DNA of 7,738 nucleotides, from the NCBI GenBank assembly GCA_945871625.1, contig CAMBWL010000039.1, positions 1 to 7,738 on the forward strand, in the 5' to 3' direction. Position numbers and translations under genes: made by a program. A model generated the notes under the pieces. The model made no database searches and was not told the origin of the DNA. It saw only the letters and a program-made list of their open reading frames with translations. Below are positions 1-5,645 of this stretch, piece after piece (position 1 is the stretch's first letter; every line of letters begins with the position of its first letter). The DNA is from Bifidobacterium breve. Lineage in GTDB: Bacteria; Actinomycetota; Acidimicrobiia; Acidimicrobiales; Ilumatobacteraceae.

Positions 1-186
1 GTGTTTGCGCGCAACGGCGTGAGCATTCGTGCTGCCGAACAAGACGGCATCGGCGAAGATGCGCGATTGGTGTTCTTGACCCATGATGCAAATGAGGCTG
101 CGGTGCAAAATTGTTTGAGCGAGTTCAAGTCGCAGGACGTCGTGAAGCATGTGGGTGCGTTGTTGCGCGTTGTAGCCAATTCGTAA
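1..186 (+). CDS. hom: Homoserine dehydrogenase, C-terminal end (ACT domain), partial
   Basis: The last 61 residues of a protein whose start lies before the window. The first codon here is GTG, but it is read as an internal Val. The sequence has the pattern of the C-terminal ACT domain of actinobacterial homoserine dehydrogenase: V-F-x-R-N-G-V-S-I-R, then D-A-R-L-V-F-L-T-H, then D-V-V-K-H-V-G-A-L-L-R-V near the end. The enzyme reduces aspartate semialdehyde to homoserine with NAD(P)H in the cytoplasm; the ACT domain usually mediates threonine feedback inhibition. The catalytic and nucleotide-binding domains are outside the window. The TAA stop is 2 bases before the thrC ATG, so the two genes are almost certainly co-transcribed and probably translationally coupled. 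The identification rests on a short fragment but is backed by the adjacent thrC. Confidence 0.88.
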   Translation: MFARNGVSIRAAEQDGIGEDARLVFLTHDANEAAVQNCLSEFKSQDVVKHVGALLRVVANS

Positions 187-188
187 CG

Positions 189-1568
189 ATGCAATATATT
201 TCGACACGAGGTCAAGCAGCGAAGATTGGTTTTTGTGACGTGTTGCTCGCCGGTCTGGCGCGCGATGGTGGACTGTATGTGCCAGAAAATTGGCCGACAC
301 TTGATACGGCGCCGAATGCCAATTATGCGAACCGTGCGGCAAGCATTATGGCGCCGTTCGTCGGCGATGAAATTGATCGCAACGTTTTTGGGCAACTTTG
401 TGCGGATGCCTATTCGACATTTCGTCACCCCGAGGTGGCGCCACTAGTTGAGATCGGACCAAACGAATATTTGCTTGAACTATTTCACGGCCCGACTTTG
501 GCTTTCAAGGATGTGGCGCTGCAACTTGTCGGCAAGTTGTTTGACCATGTTCTGACGCAACGCAACCAACGCGTGATGATTGTCGGTGCGACCAGTGGCG
601 ATACGGGTGGCGCGGCGTTTGATGGTGTGGCTTCGTGTCGCAACGTCGATCTAGTAATGCTGTACCCGAACAATCGAGTGAGTGATGTGCAGCGCCGCCA
701 GATGACGACAATTATGTCGCCGAATGTTCATGCCGTTGCAATTGATGGCACATTTGATGACTGCCAAGATCTGGTCAAGGCGATGTTCAACGACCAGAAG
801 TTTCGCGACGCCAATCAACTTTCGGCAGTGAATTCAATCAACTGGGTGCGGGTGATGGCTCAAGTTGTCTATTACATAACCGCCACCGAGAAACTTGGAC
901 GTTCGGCCGTGTTCAGTGTGCCGACAGGAAACTTTGGCAATGTTTTGGCAGGCTGGATTGCCAAGCAGATGGGCGCGTCAATCGAAGGTTTTGTTGTCGC
1001 CTCTAATACGAACGATATTTTGACTCGGTTTTTTGAGTCGAAGAAATTGATCGCCAACGAGGTAGTGCCGACTTTGAGTCCGAGCATGGATATTCAGGTC
1101 TCGTCGAATTTTGAGCGACTACTTTTTGAAATGAACAACCGCGACGGTCTGGCGACAGCCAAGCAACTGACTAGTTTTCGTGCCACAGGCAACCTGGATG
1201 TCGCTCAAAGTGTTTATCAGCAGTGGATTTCAGGGGTGTTCGTTGGTCGACGCTGTAACGACGAACAAACTTTGGCCACGATGCAAGACGTGTATCAGCA
1301 GTCAGGGATGTTGATTGATCCACATACGGCGGTTGGGTTGTCGGCGGGGCGTCAAAGTGCGGGCGTTGATTATCCAAAAAATATGCCGATGATCACTCTG
1401 GCGACTGCACATCCCGCAAAGTTTCCTGATGCGGTACGACGGGCGACCGGGCAGACGCCGCAGATGCCGGAGCATCTGGCCGATTTGATGACGCGGCCCG
1501 AGCGAAGTGTTTCTTTGGCCAACGATTTGCAGGCGGTGCAGGCGTTTGTTGCTGGTTGCCGCAACTAA
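189..1568 (+). CDS. thrC: Threonine synthase, long form (PLP-dependent)
   Basis: Converts O-phosphohomoserine to threonine and phosphate, the last step of threonine synthesis. From ATG 189 the protein has 459 residues. It starts M-Q-Y-I-S-T-R-G, the usual N-terminus of long-form ThrC, which is why this start is preferred over an in-frame upstream ATG at 111 that lies inside hom. Visible motifs: the PLP-lysine segment F-H-G-P-T-L-A-F-K-D at about 99-108, with Lys107 as the Schiff-base residue; G-A-T-S-G-D-T-G at 133-140; and the PLP-phosphate loop V-P-T-G-N-F-G-N at 244-251. No Shine-Dalgarno sequence precedes the ATG, which fits coupling to hom 2 bases upstream. The L-F-H-G-P-T-L-A-F-K-D signature is the long type known from proteobacteria and fungi, not the roughly 360-residue type of mycobacteria. 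No frameshift or missing key residue was seen. Confidence 0.96.
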   Translation: MQYISTRGQAAKIGFCDVLLAGLARDGGLYVPENWPTLDTAPNANYANRAASIMAPFVGDEIDRNVFGQLCADAYSTFRHPEVAPLVEIGPNEYLLELFHGPTLAFKDVALQLVGKLFDHVLTQRNQRVMIVGATSGDTGGAAFDGVASCRNVDLVMLYPNNRVSDVQRRQMTTIMSPNVHAVAIDGTFDDCQDLVKAMFNDQKFRDANQLSAVNSINWVRVMAQVVYYITATEKLGRSAVFSVPTGNFGNVLAGWIAKQMGASIEGFVVASNTNDILTRFFESKKLIANEVVPTLSPSMDIQVSSNFERLLFEMNNRDGLATAKQLTSFRATGNLDVAQSVYQQWISGVFVGRRCNDEQTLATMQDVYQQSGMLIDPHTAVGLSAGRQSAGVDYPKNMPMITLATAHPAKFPDAVRRATGQTPQMPEHLADLMTRPERSVSLANDLQAVQAFVAGCRN

Positions 1569-1577
1569 AACAGACTG

Positions 1578-1606
1578 TTGCCATTGAGTTGATATTCGGC
1601 TAGTCT
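1578..1606 (+). promoter_or_regulatory. Candidate rho promoter
   Basis: TTGCCA at 1578-1583 matches the -35 consensus TTGACA at 5 of 6 positions. After a 17-base spacer comes TAGTCT at 1601-1606, which fits the loose actinobacterial -10 pattern TANNNT. The predicted start would be near 1612-1614, giving a leader of about 130 bases before rho. The -10 is weak (3 of 6 against TATAAT), so this is a candidate only. Confidence 0.35.
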
Positions 1607-1610
1607 TGAG

Positions 1611-1630
1611 TTGCTCGGAATCCCGAGTGA
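1611..1630 (+). repeat. Inverted repeat, possible hairpin in the rho leader
   Basis: TTGCTCGG and CCGAGTGA flank an AATC tetraloop. Five core pairs (CTCGG with CCGAG) are Watson-Crick, and the stem can extend outward by two G-U wobbles and a closing U-A. No U-run follows, so it is not a canonical terminator. It lies at the predicted 5' end of the rho transcript, where a hairpin could stabilise the RNA. Confidence 0.35.
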
Positions 1631-1708
1631 GTCGCCGCCAATTCGTGGCAGACGCATTTCAACGCAATCTGATTTGTGCTCCTGCATATTGAGTTTTAGC
1701 GGCAAGTT

Positions 1709-1732
1709 GGGTAACAAAAAATTCTGTTGCCC
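1709..1732 (+). promoter_or_regulatory. Hairpin immediately upstream of the rho ribosome binding site
   Basis: GGGTAACA at 1709-1716 pairs with TGTTGCCC at 1725-1732 (eight pairs, one of them a G-U wobble) around an eight-base A-rich loop. It ends four bases before the AGAAGG ribosome binding site. A competing pairing is visible: GGCAA at 1701-1705 can instead pair with TTGCC at 1727-1731, so two mutually exclusive structures share the same 3' arm. There is no trailing U-run. A role in controlling rho translation or in attenuation is plausible, because rho is autoregulated through its leader in other bacteria, but nothing here proves it. Confidence 0.45.
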
Positions 1733-1736
1733 TGAA

Positions 1737-1742
1737 AGAAGG
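1737..1742 (+). promoter_or_regulatory. Shine-Dalgarno sequence of rho
   Basis: AGAAGG lies four bases before the GTG at 1747. It is the only clear Shine-Dalgarno-like sequence in front of any gene start in this window, and it supports GTG 1747 as the rho start. Confidence 0.6.
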
Positions 1743-1746
1743 CATT

Positions 1747-3513
1747 GTGGCTAGTGAAGCCCTTGGACAATCGGCACTTGAAGCAAAAGATCGTGAACAG
1801 CTTGTCGCGATAGCAAAGGCGCTCGGCGTGAAGTCGGCAGCGCGTGCGAAAAAAGAAGAGATTATTGATTTGATACTTGAACAGACTGCGCCCGCCAAGC
1901 CGGCTGCGCCTGTCAAGCCGGCTGTGGCGAGTGCCAAGCCAGTTGCGCCTGCCATGAAGTCAGATGGCCCGGCGCTGGGTGCAGATGGGCAAGCACTTGC
2001 TGAATGGGAAATCGAATTAGCCGAGCATGAAGGCACGCCGATTGCGCCTGATGCGCGCAGGGTCAGCGACCAAAATGATTCTCGCACGAATGATCGCAAT
2101 GACCGCAACGATCGCGGTCCGCGTAATGATCGCAATGAACGTAATGACCGTAACGATCGCAATGATCGCGGTCCGCGTAATGATCGTAACGAACGTAACG
2201 ATCGCAACGATCGCAATTTTCAGCGTAACTACAACGACCAAGATGGTGGCGGTCGCAATCGCAACCGTCGACGCCGTCGCGGACCTGGTGGTTTTAGAAA
2301 TTCACGAGATGATGGGCCACAAGGCGACGACCGTTACGAATCAAATGAAGTGCAAGAGTCGAACGAGCCGATTAGCAATGATCCAGTTGAAGTCGCGGGT
2401 TATTTAGATTTGCGTGACGAGGGCTACGGCTTCTTGCGTGTGAACGGTTACTTGGCTTCGTCGGGCGATGCATATGTTTCGGTTCGATTGACTCGCCAAT
2501 TTAATTTGCGCAAAGGCGACCATGTAACCGGAATGTGCCGTCCTGCCGGGCGAAACGAGAAGAACCCAGGCATGATCGACATTCGCACGATCAACGGTGT
2601 TGATGCGGACAAGATGAAAGCACGGCCGAAGTTTGAAGATCTCACACCTTTGTTTCCTGACGAGAAGTTGGAACTTTCAACTGCTAGCGATCCAACCAAC
2701 ATGACGGCGCGAATTATTGACTTGATTTCACCGATCGGCAAAGGTCAGCGTGGCATCATCGTGTCGCCACCAAAAGCTGGCAAGACCACCGTGATGAAGA
2801 CGATCGCAACTTCAATCGAAAAGAATCACCCAGAGGTGAAACTGATCGTATTGTTGATCGACGAGCGACCTGAAGAAGTTACCGACATGCGACGCACCGT
2901 GAAGGGCGAAGTAGTTTCATCAACTTTTGATCGACCTTCCGAAGAGCACACACATGTTGCCGAATTGGTGATCGAAAAAGCCAAGCGCATGGTTGAGATG
3001 GGTGAAGATGTCGTGATAATTCTCGACGGAATCACTCGTTTGTCGCGCGCCTACAACCTTGCAGCGCCGACGACCGGTCGTGTGATGTCGGGCGGTATCG
3101 ATGCCGGCGCGCTGTATCCACCAAAGAAATTTTTTGGTGCGGCGCGCAACATTGAAGAGGGTGGCAGTTTGACAATTTTGGCGACCGCGCTTGTCGAGAC
3201 GAACAGCCGCATGGACGATGCAATTTTCGAAGAGTTCAAGGGAACAGGCAACATGGAGTTGCGCCTGGATCGCAAACTCGCCGAGCGCCGTGTTTATCCG
3301 GCGATCGACGTGGATGCATCGAGTACGCGCCACGAAGAATTGTTGTTCAATCGTCAGCAGTTGCAGATGGTCTGGAAGTTGCGCCGCGTGTTGAGTGGTC
3401 TTGCCGCCGAAGGTAGTGCCGCGCCAGGGCTTGAGTTGTTGATTGATCGTTTGAAGACGTTCAAGAACAACGACGAGTTCCTCGCCGAAATCGCCAAACA
3501 ACCGACGTCTTAA
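1747..3513 (+). CDS. rho: Transcription termination factor Rho with Asn/Asp/Arg-rich insertion
   Basis: Hexameric RNA-dependent ATPase and helicase that terminates transcription; 588 residues against about 419 in E. coli. Order of parts: Rho_N helical domain at about 3-47; an Ala/Pro/Lys-rich linker at about 48-72; a disordered insertion at about 108-214 with Asn-Asp-Arg repeats, a basic patch R-N-R-N-R-R-R-R-R at 170-178 and an acidic end; a cold-shock-type primary RNA-binding domain at about 215-283 with G-Y-G-F-L-R; then the ATPase core. Core motifs: Walker A S-P-P-K-A-G-K-T-T at 340-348, L-L-I-D-E-R-P-E-E-V-T-D-M from 369, Walker B I-I-L-D-G-I-T-R-L at 424-432, the Q-loop region S-G-G-I-D-A-G-A-L at 448-456, and F-K-G-T-G-N-M-E-L at 497-505. 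GTG 1747 is supported by AGAAGG just upstream. An Arg-rich insertion between Rho_N and the RNA-binding domain is typical of actinobacterial Rho. All catalytic motifs look intact. Confidence 0.98.
   Translation: MASEALGQSALEAKDREQLVAIAKALGVKSAARAKKEEIIDLILEQTAPAKPAAPVKPAVASAKPVAPAMKSDGPALGADGQALAEWEIELAEHEGTPIAPDARRVSDQNDSRTNDRNDRNDRGPRNDRNERNDRNDRNDRGPRNDRNERNDRNDRNFQRNYNDQDGGGRNRNRRRRRGPGGFRNSRDDGPQGDDRYESNEVQESNEPISNDPVEVAGYLDLRDEGYGFLRVNGYLASSGDAYVSVRLTRQFNLRKGDHVTGMCRPAGRNEKNPGMIDIRTINGVDADKMKARPKFEDLTPLFPDEKLELSTASDPTNMTARIIDLISPIGKGQRGIIVSPPKAGKTTVMKTIATSIEKNHPEVKLIVLLIDERPEEVTDMRRTVKGEVVSSTFDRPSEEHTHVAELVIEKAKRMVEMGEDVVIILDGITRLSRAYNLAAPTTGRVMSGGIDAGALYPPKKFFGAARNIEEGGSLTILATALVETNSRMDDAIFEEFKGTGNMELRLDRKLAERRVYPAIDVDASSTRHEELLFNRQQLQMVWKLRRVLSGLAAEGSAAPGLELLIDRLKTFKNNDEFLAEIAKQPTS
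2089..2214 (+). repeat. Tandem repeat within rho (54-base unit, two copies, built of 9-base Asn-Asp-Arg units)
   Basis: Encodes residues 115-156 of Rho. The basic unit is a nine-base Asn-Asp-Arg triplet, occasionally changed to Asn-Glu-Arg or Gly-Pro-Arg. A higher-order tandem duplication of 54 bases is evident: 2107-2160 and 2161-2214 encode exactly the same 18 residues. Aligned by eye, the copies differ at six bases, all third codon positions and all synonymous. Two further Asn-Asp-Arg units (2089-2106) precede the first copy. Confidence 0.95.
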
Positions 3514-3526
3514 GTTTCGTCGCGTC

Positions 3527-4549
3527 ATGGCGAGTAGATCTGGTGGTTCGTCTAATTCGTCTCATTCTGTGCGTATGGCGAGTGTGCGCTTGCGGGCGAT
3601 TGTCGGTGCTCAACGTGCGAGTGTGAATTCTGAGCCGACCGAGTTTGGGGCGGCGGTTGGTCTAGTTGCTGACAACGTGGCGTGGGTGCTCGTAACCGCG
3701 CGTCATCAGCGCAGCCTCGGTCCCGCGTTGATCTGGGCTTTGCGCAACGGTGCTACTGTTCTGAAACTTTTCACGGATGAAAAAGCCGGTGACTTGGCGC
3801 GCATCGCGACCCATTTTGATTTTGCAATCGAAGTTTTTGCGGTTGATTCGTCGGGTACGGCGCAACTTGCGATGCCGACACAGGTCGAAAAACTTGAGGT
3901 GGGTATCGCCGATGAAATGTTTGCTGAATTCATTAAGTCGGCTGGCGCCGAGGTCGTGCGTGAACATGGTGTCATAGTCGGTGAAGTTTGTGGGCTTGAA
4001 GTGTGTCGAGTTGTTCGCGTCGAGGGTGAGAGCCAATTAGAAATTGGTGTTGGTGCACATGATCGCGAGACTTTTAAACTGTTGCACGGCCAAACCGCGA
4101 CGACCGAGAGTTTGCGCAAAGTGATTGCCGAGGTTGTGGCGCGTCGCGTTGCGGGGGCGGGGGTTCATCCATTAAACCAGTTGGCGCGCGAACGAATGTT
4201 GCGTGATTATGTTTGTCGATCGCCACAACTCGTTGGCGCCGAGTTTCTGCAACCCGCGCAACCGCCGTTGCCGCGCACGAATTTGAAGGACACGGTGCCA
4301 TGTTGTGCGGTGGGTGTCTCGACGACTGGAGAAAAGATGGTCGTGATTTTCAGCGTGGGCGTTGACCCAGATGTGGTTTCGTTTGGTGCTGATGCGCGGG
4401 GGCAAATTAACAGCGCGGCTGAGTTGATTTTTGCAATGCCGACACGCGACATTGTGCCCGCAATCGAGCGAGTTGCACAATTGATGCGACGACCAGCACG
4501 ATTTGTTGGCGTTGATGTGCTGACCGCACCAGCACAGCATCAACTTTGA
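3527..4549 (+). CDS. Conserved-looking protein of unknown function in the rpmE position
   Basis: A 340-residue soluble protein that I do not recognise as a named family. ATG 3527 lies 13 bases after the rho stop and has no Shine-Dalgarno sequence. A second in-frame ATG at 3575 begins with the same nine bases (ATGGCGAGT) and would remove a Ser-rich 16-residue extension, so the true start is uncertain. No signal peptide or membrane segment is seen. Residues 41-110 look like an alternating strand/helix region (G-A-A-V-G-L-V, V-A-W-V-L-V, then L-G-P-A-L-I-W-A-L-R-N-G-A). The middle holds G-E-V-C-G-L-E-V-C-R-V-V at 152-163 and L-E-I-G-V-G-A-H-D-R-E at 171-181, which look like constrained motifs. 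The C-terminal part (about 257-335) is a further alternating hydrophobic region ending in P-A-R-F-V-G-V-D-V-L. It lies between rho and prfA, so it is probably co-transcribed with them. Codon use resembles its neighbours. That it is a real gene is likely; its function is unknown. Confidence 0.8.
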   Translation: MASRSGGSSNSSHSVRMASVRLRAIVGAQRASVNSEPTEFGAAVGLVADNVAWVLVTARHQRSLGPALIWALRNGATVLKLFTDEKAGDLARIATHFDFAIEVFAVDSSGTAQLAMPTQVEKLEVGIADEMFAEFIKSAGAEVVREHGVIVGEVCGLEVCRVVRVEGESQLEIGVGAHDRETFKLLHGQTATTESLRKVIAEVVARRVAGAGVHPLNQLARERMLRDYVCRSPQLVGAEFLQPAQPPLPRTNLKDTVPCCAVGVSTTGEKMVVIFSVGVDPDVVSFGADARGQINSAAELIFAMPTRDIVPAIERVAQLMRRPARFVGVDVLTAPAQHQL

Positions 4550-4552
4550 TGC
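4537..4552 (+). repeat. Inverted repeat spanning the stop codon ahead of prfA
   Basis: GCATCAA and TTGATGC are exact inverse complements separated by CT. As RNA this would form a six-pair stem with an ACTT tetraloop. The right arm contains the TGA stop of the unknown gene (4547-4549), and the repeat ends 15 bases before the prfA start. No T-run follows. It could be a small hairpin or a dyad operator; the sequence alone does not decide. Confidence 0.5.
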
Positions 4553-4554
4553 CA

Positions 4555-4560
4555 TAGTCT
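4555..4560 (+). promoter_or_regulatory. Candidate -10 element for a leaderless prfA transcript
   Basis: TAGTCT fits TANNNT and lies seven bases before the GTG at 4568, the spacing at which transcription would begin at or next to the start codon. The same hexamer is the candidate -10 before rho. No convincing -35 is found 16-18 bases upstream. It fits the absence of a Shine-Dalgarno sequence before prfA, but a six-base match can easily arise by chance. Confidence 0.3.
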
Positions 4561-4567
4561 GATCACC

Positions 4568-5638
4568 GTGCTTCAACGACTCGAAAGTATTGAGAGAGAT
4601 TTCTTGGATCTTGAGTCGAGTATGGCCACGCCTGAAGTTCTTCAAGACCAAAACAAATTACGTGAGGTGTCGCGAAAATATAAACAGATGACGCCACTTG
4701 TTGAGTGCATCCGCAAATATCGCACGGCGGCGGGCAACGCAGATGCCGCGCGCGAATTGATTGCCGATGCGAGTGGTGCCGAGCGCGATCAACTGCAAAC
4801 AGAGTTGAGTTCGGCAACGGCGATGATTGCAAAACTTGAAGACGAGTTGAAGGTTTTATTGTTGCCACCTGACTGGAATGCGGGCAAAAATATCATTGTT
4901 GAAATTCGCGGTGCTGAAGGTGGCGAAGAAGCAAACTTGTTCGCCAGTGATTTGTTCGACATGTACAAGGCATATGCGGCGCGCAACAACTGGAGCGTCG
5001 AGGTTTTGTCGCTTGATCTTTCGCCAAAAGGTGGGATCAATCAGGTCGTGATGATTTTCAAGGGCGAGACCGCGTGGACGCGAATGCGATTCGAGGGCGG
5101 GCCGCATCGCGTACAGCGAGTGCCCGCGACTGAGAACCAAGGACGAATTCACACCAGTTCGGCAACGGTCATGGTTCTGCCTGAGGCCGAAGAAGTTGAG
5201 CTTCACATTGACGAAAAAGATTTACAGATTGATGTTTATCGCGCCAGTGGTCCTGGCGGTCAAGGTGTCAACACGACCGACTCTGCGGTGCGAATTACGC
5301 ATCGACCAAGCGGTGTCGTCGTGGCGATGCAGGATGAGCGCAGTCAGTTGCAAAATCGTTTGCGGGCGATGCAAGTTCTGCGGGCGCGGTTGTTGAAGCG
5401 ACAAGAAGAAGAACTGCAGGCGCGGGCGTCGGCAGAACGCAAGGCGCAAGTCGGTGGCGGTGGGCGTGGCGAGAAAATTCGCACCTACAACTTCAAAGAC
5501 AGCCGCGTGACTGATCACCGAATTGGATTCACCTTGCATCAACTGCAAGAAGTATTGGCGGGCAACCTAGACCCAGTTATTGATGCGCTGACACTCGAGT
5601 ATCAGACTGAGCAGTTGGCTGACACTGGCGAGAAATAA
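4568..5638 (+). CDS. prfA: Peptide chain release factor 1 (RF1)
   Basis: Recognises UAA and UAG in the ribosomal A site and triggers hydrolysis of peptidyl-tRNA. The protein has 356 residues, normal for RF1. The N-terminal helical domain (about 1-100) is followed by E-I-R-G-A-E-G-G-E-E-A at about 112-122, the codon-recognition tripeptide P-A-T at 186-188 within R-V-P-A-T-E-N-Q-G-R-I-H-T-S, and the catalytic G-G-Q at 230-232 in G-P-G-G-Q-G-V-N-T-T-D-S-A-V-R. P-A-T, and not S-P-F, separates it from RF2. GTG 4568 gives the typical start M-L-Q-R-L-E-S-I-E. No Shine-Dalgarno sequence is visible; the unknown gene ends 18 bases upstream, so coupling or leaderless initiation is possible. Gln232 is the expected methylation target of the PrmC encoded next door. 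Confidence 0.98.
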   Translation: MLQRLESIERDFLDLESSMATPEVLQDQNKLREVSRKYKQMTPLVECIRKYRTAAGNADAARELIADASGAERDQLQTELSSATAMIAKLEDELKVLLLPPDWNAGKNIIVEIRGAEGGEEANLFASDLFDMYKAYAARNNWSVEVLSLDLSPKGGINQVVMIFKGETAWTRMRFEGGPHRVQRVPATENQGRIHTSSATVMVLPEAEEVELHIDEKDLQIDVYRASGPGGQGVNTTDSAVRITHRPSGVVVAMQDERSQLQNRLRAMQVLRARLLKRQEEELQARASAERKAQVGGGGRGEKIRTYNFKDSRVTDHRIGFTLHQLQEVLAGNLDPVIDALTLEYQTEQLADTGEK

Positions 5639-5645
5639 TCTCATC

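Larger units (their letters stand above)
1569..1746 (+). other. thrC-rho intergenic region, probable rho leader
   Basis: This 178-base gap is the longest non-coding stretch in the window. It carries a candidate sigma-70-type promoter (1578-1606), an inverted repeat just after the predicted transcription start (1611-1630), a weaker one at about 1634-1649, and a stronger one (1709-1732) directly before the rho ribosome binding site. None is followed by a T-run, so I do not call an intrinsic terminator for thrC. The arrangement suggests that rho has its own promoter and a structured leader of roughly 130 bases, in addition to any read-through from hom-thrC. This is inference from sequence pattern only. 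Confidence 0.5.

Noticed and set aside
111..188. An upstream in-frame ATG that would extend ThrC by 26 residues.
   Set aside because: It would overlap the conserved end of hom, and ThrC family N-termini begin at the M-Q-Y-I-S-T-R-G at 189.
1627..1692. A 21-codon GTG-initiated frame in the rho leader, considered as a leader peptide.
   Set aside because: It has only a weak GGAA upstream, unremarkable composition and no stalling motif; short frames of this size are expected by chance. Conservation in relatives would revive it.
1611..1732. The inverted repeats after thrC considered as an intrinsic terminator.
   Set aside because: None of the stems is followed by a T-run on either strand.
2089..2214. 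Regular short repeats considered as a CRISPR array or non-coding satellite.
   Set aside because: The periodicity is a multiple of three, the frame stays open and continues into Rho, and there are no unique spacers.
1659..2216. A 185-codon minus-strand open frame rich in Leu-Arg-Ser repeats.
   Set aside because: It is the antisense shadow of the Asn-Asp-Arg repeat and neighbouring codons of rho, and has no family resemblance or start signal.
2920..3528. A 202-codon minus-strand open frame across the rho 3' half.
   Set aside because: It lies wholly opposite conserved Rho ATPase-core coding sequence; its length follows from rho codon bias.
5630..5642. GAGA-AATAA-TCTC inverted repeat at the prfA-prmC junction.
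   Set aside because: The stem is only four pairs and weak; likely chance.
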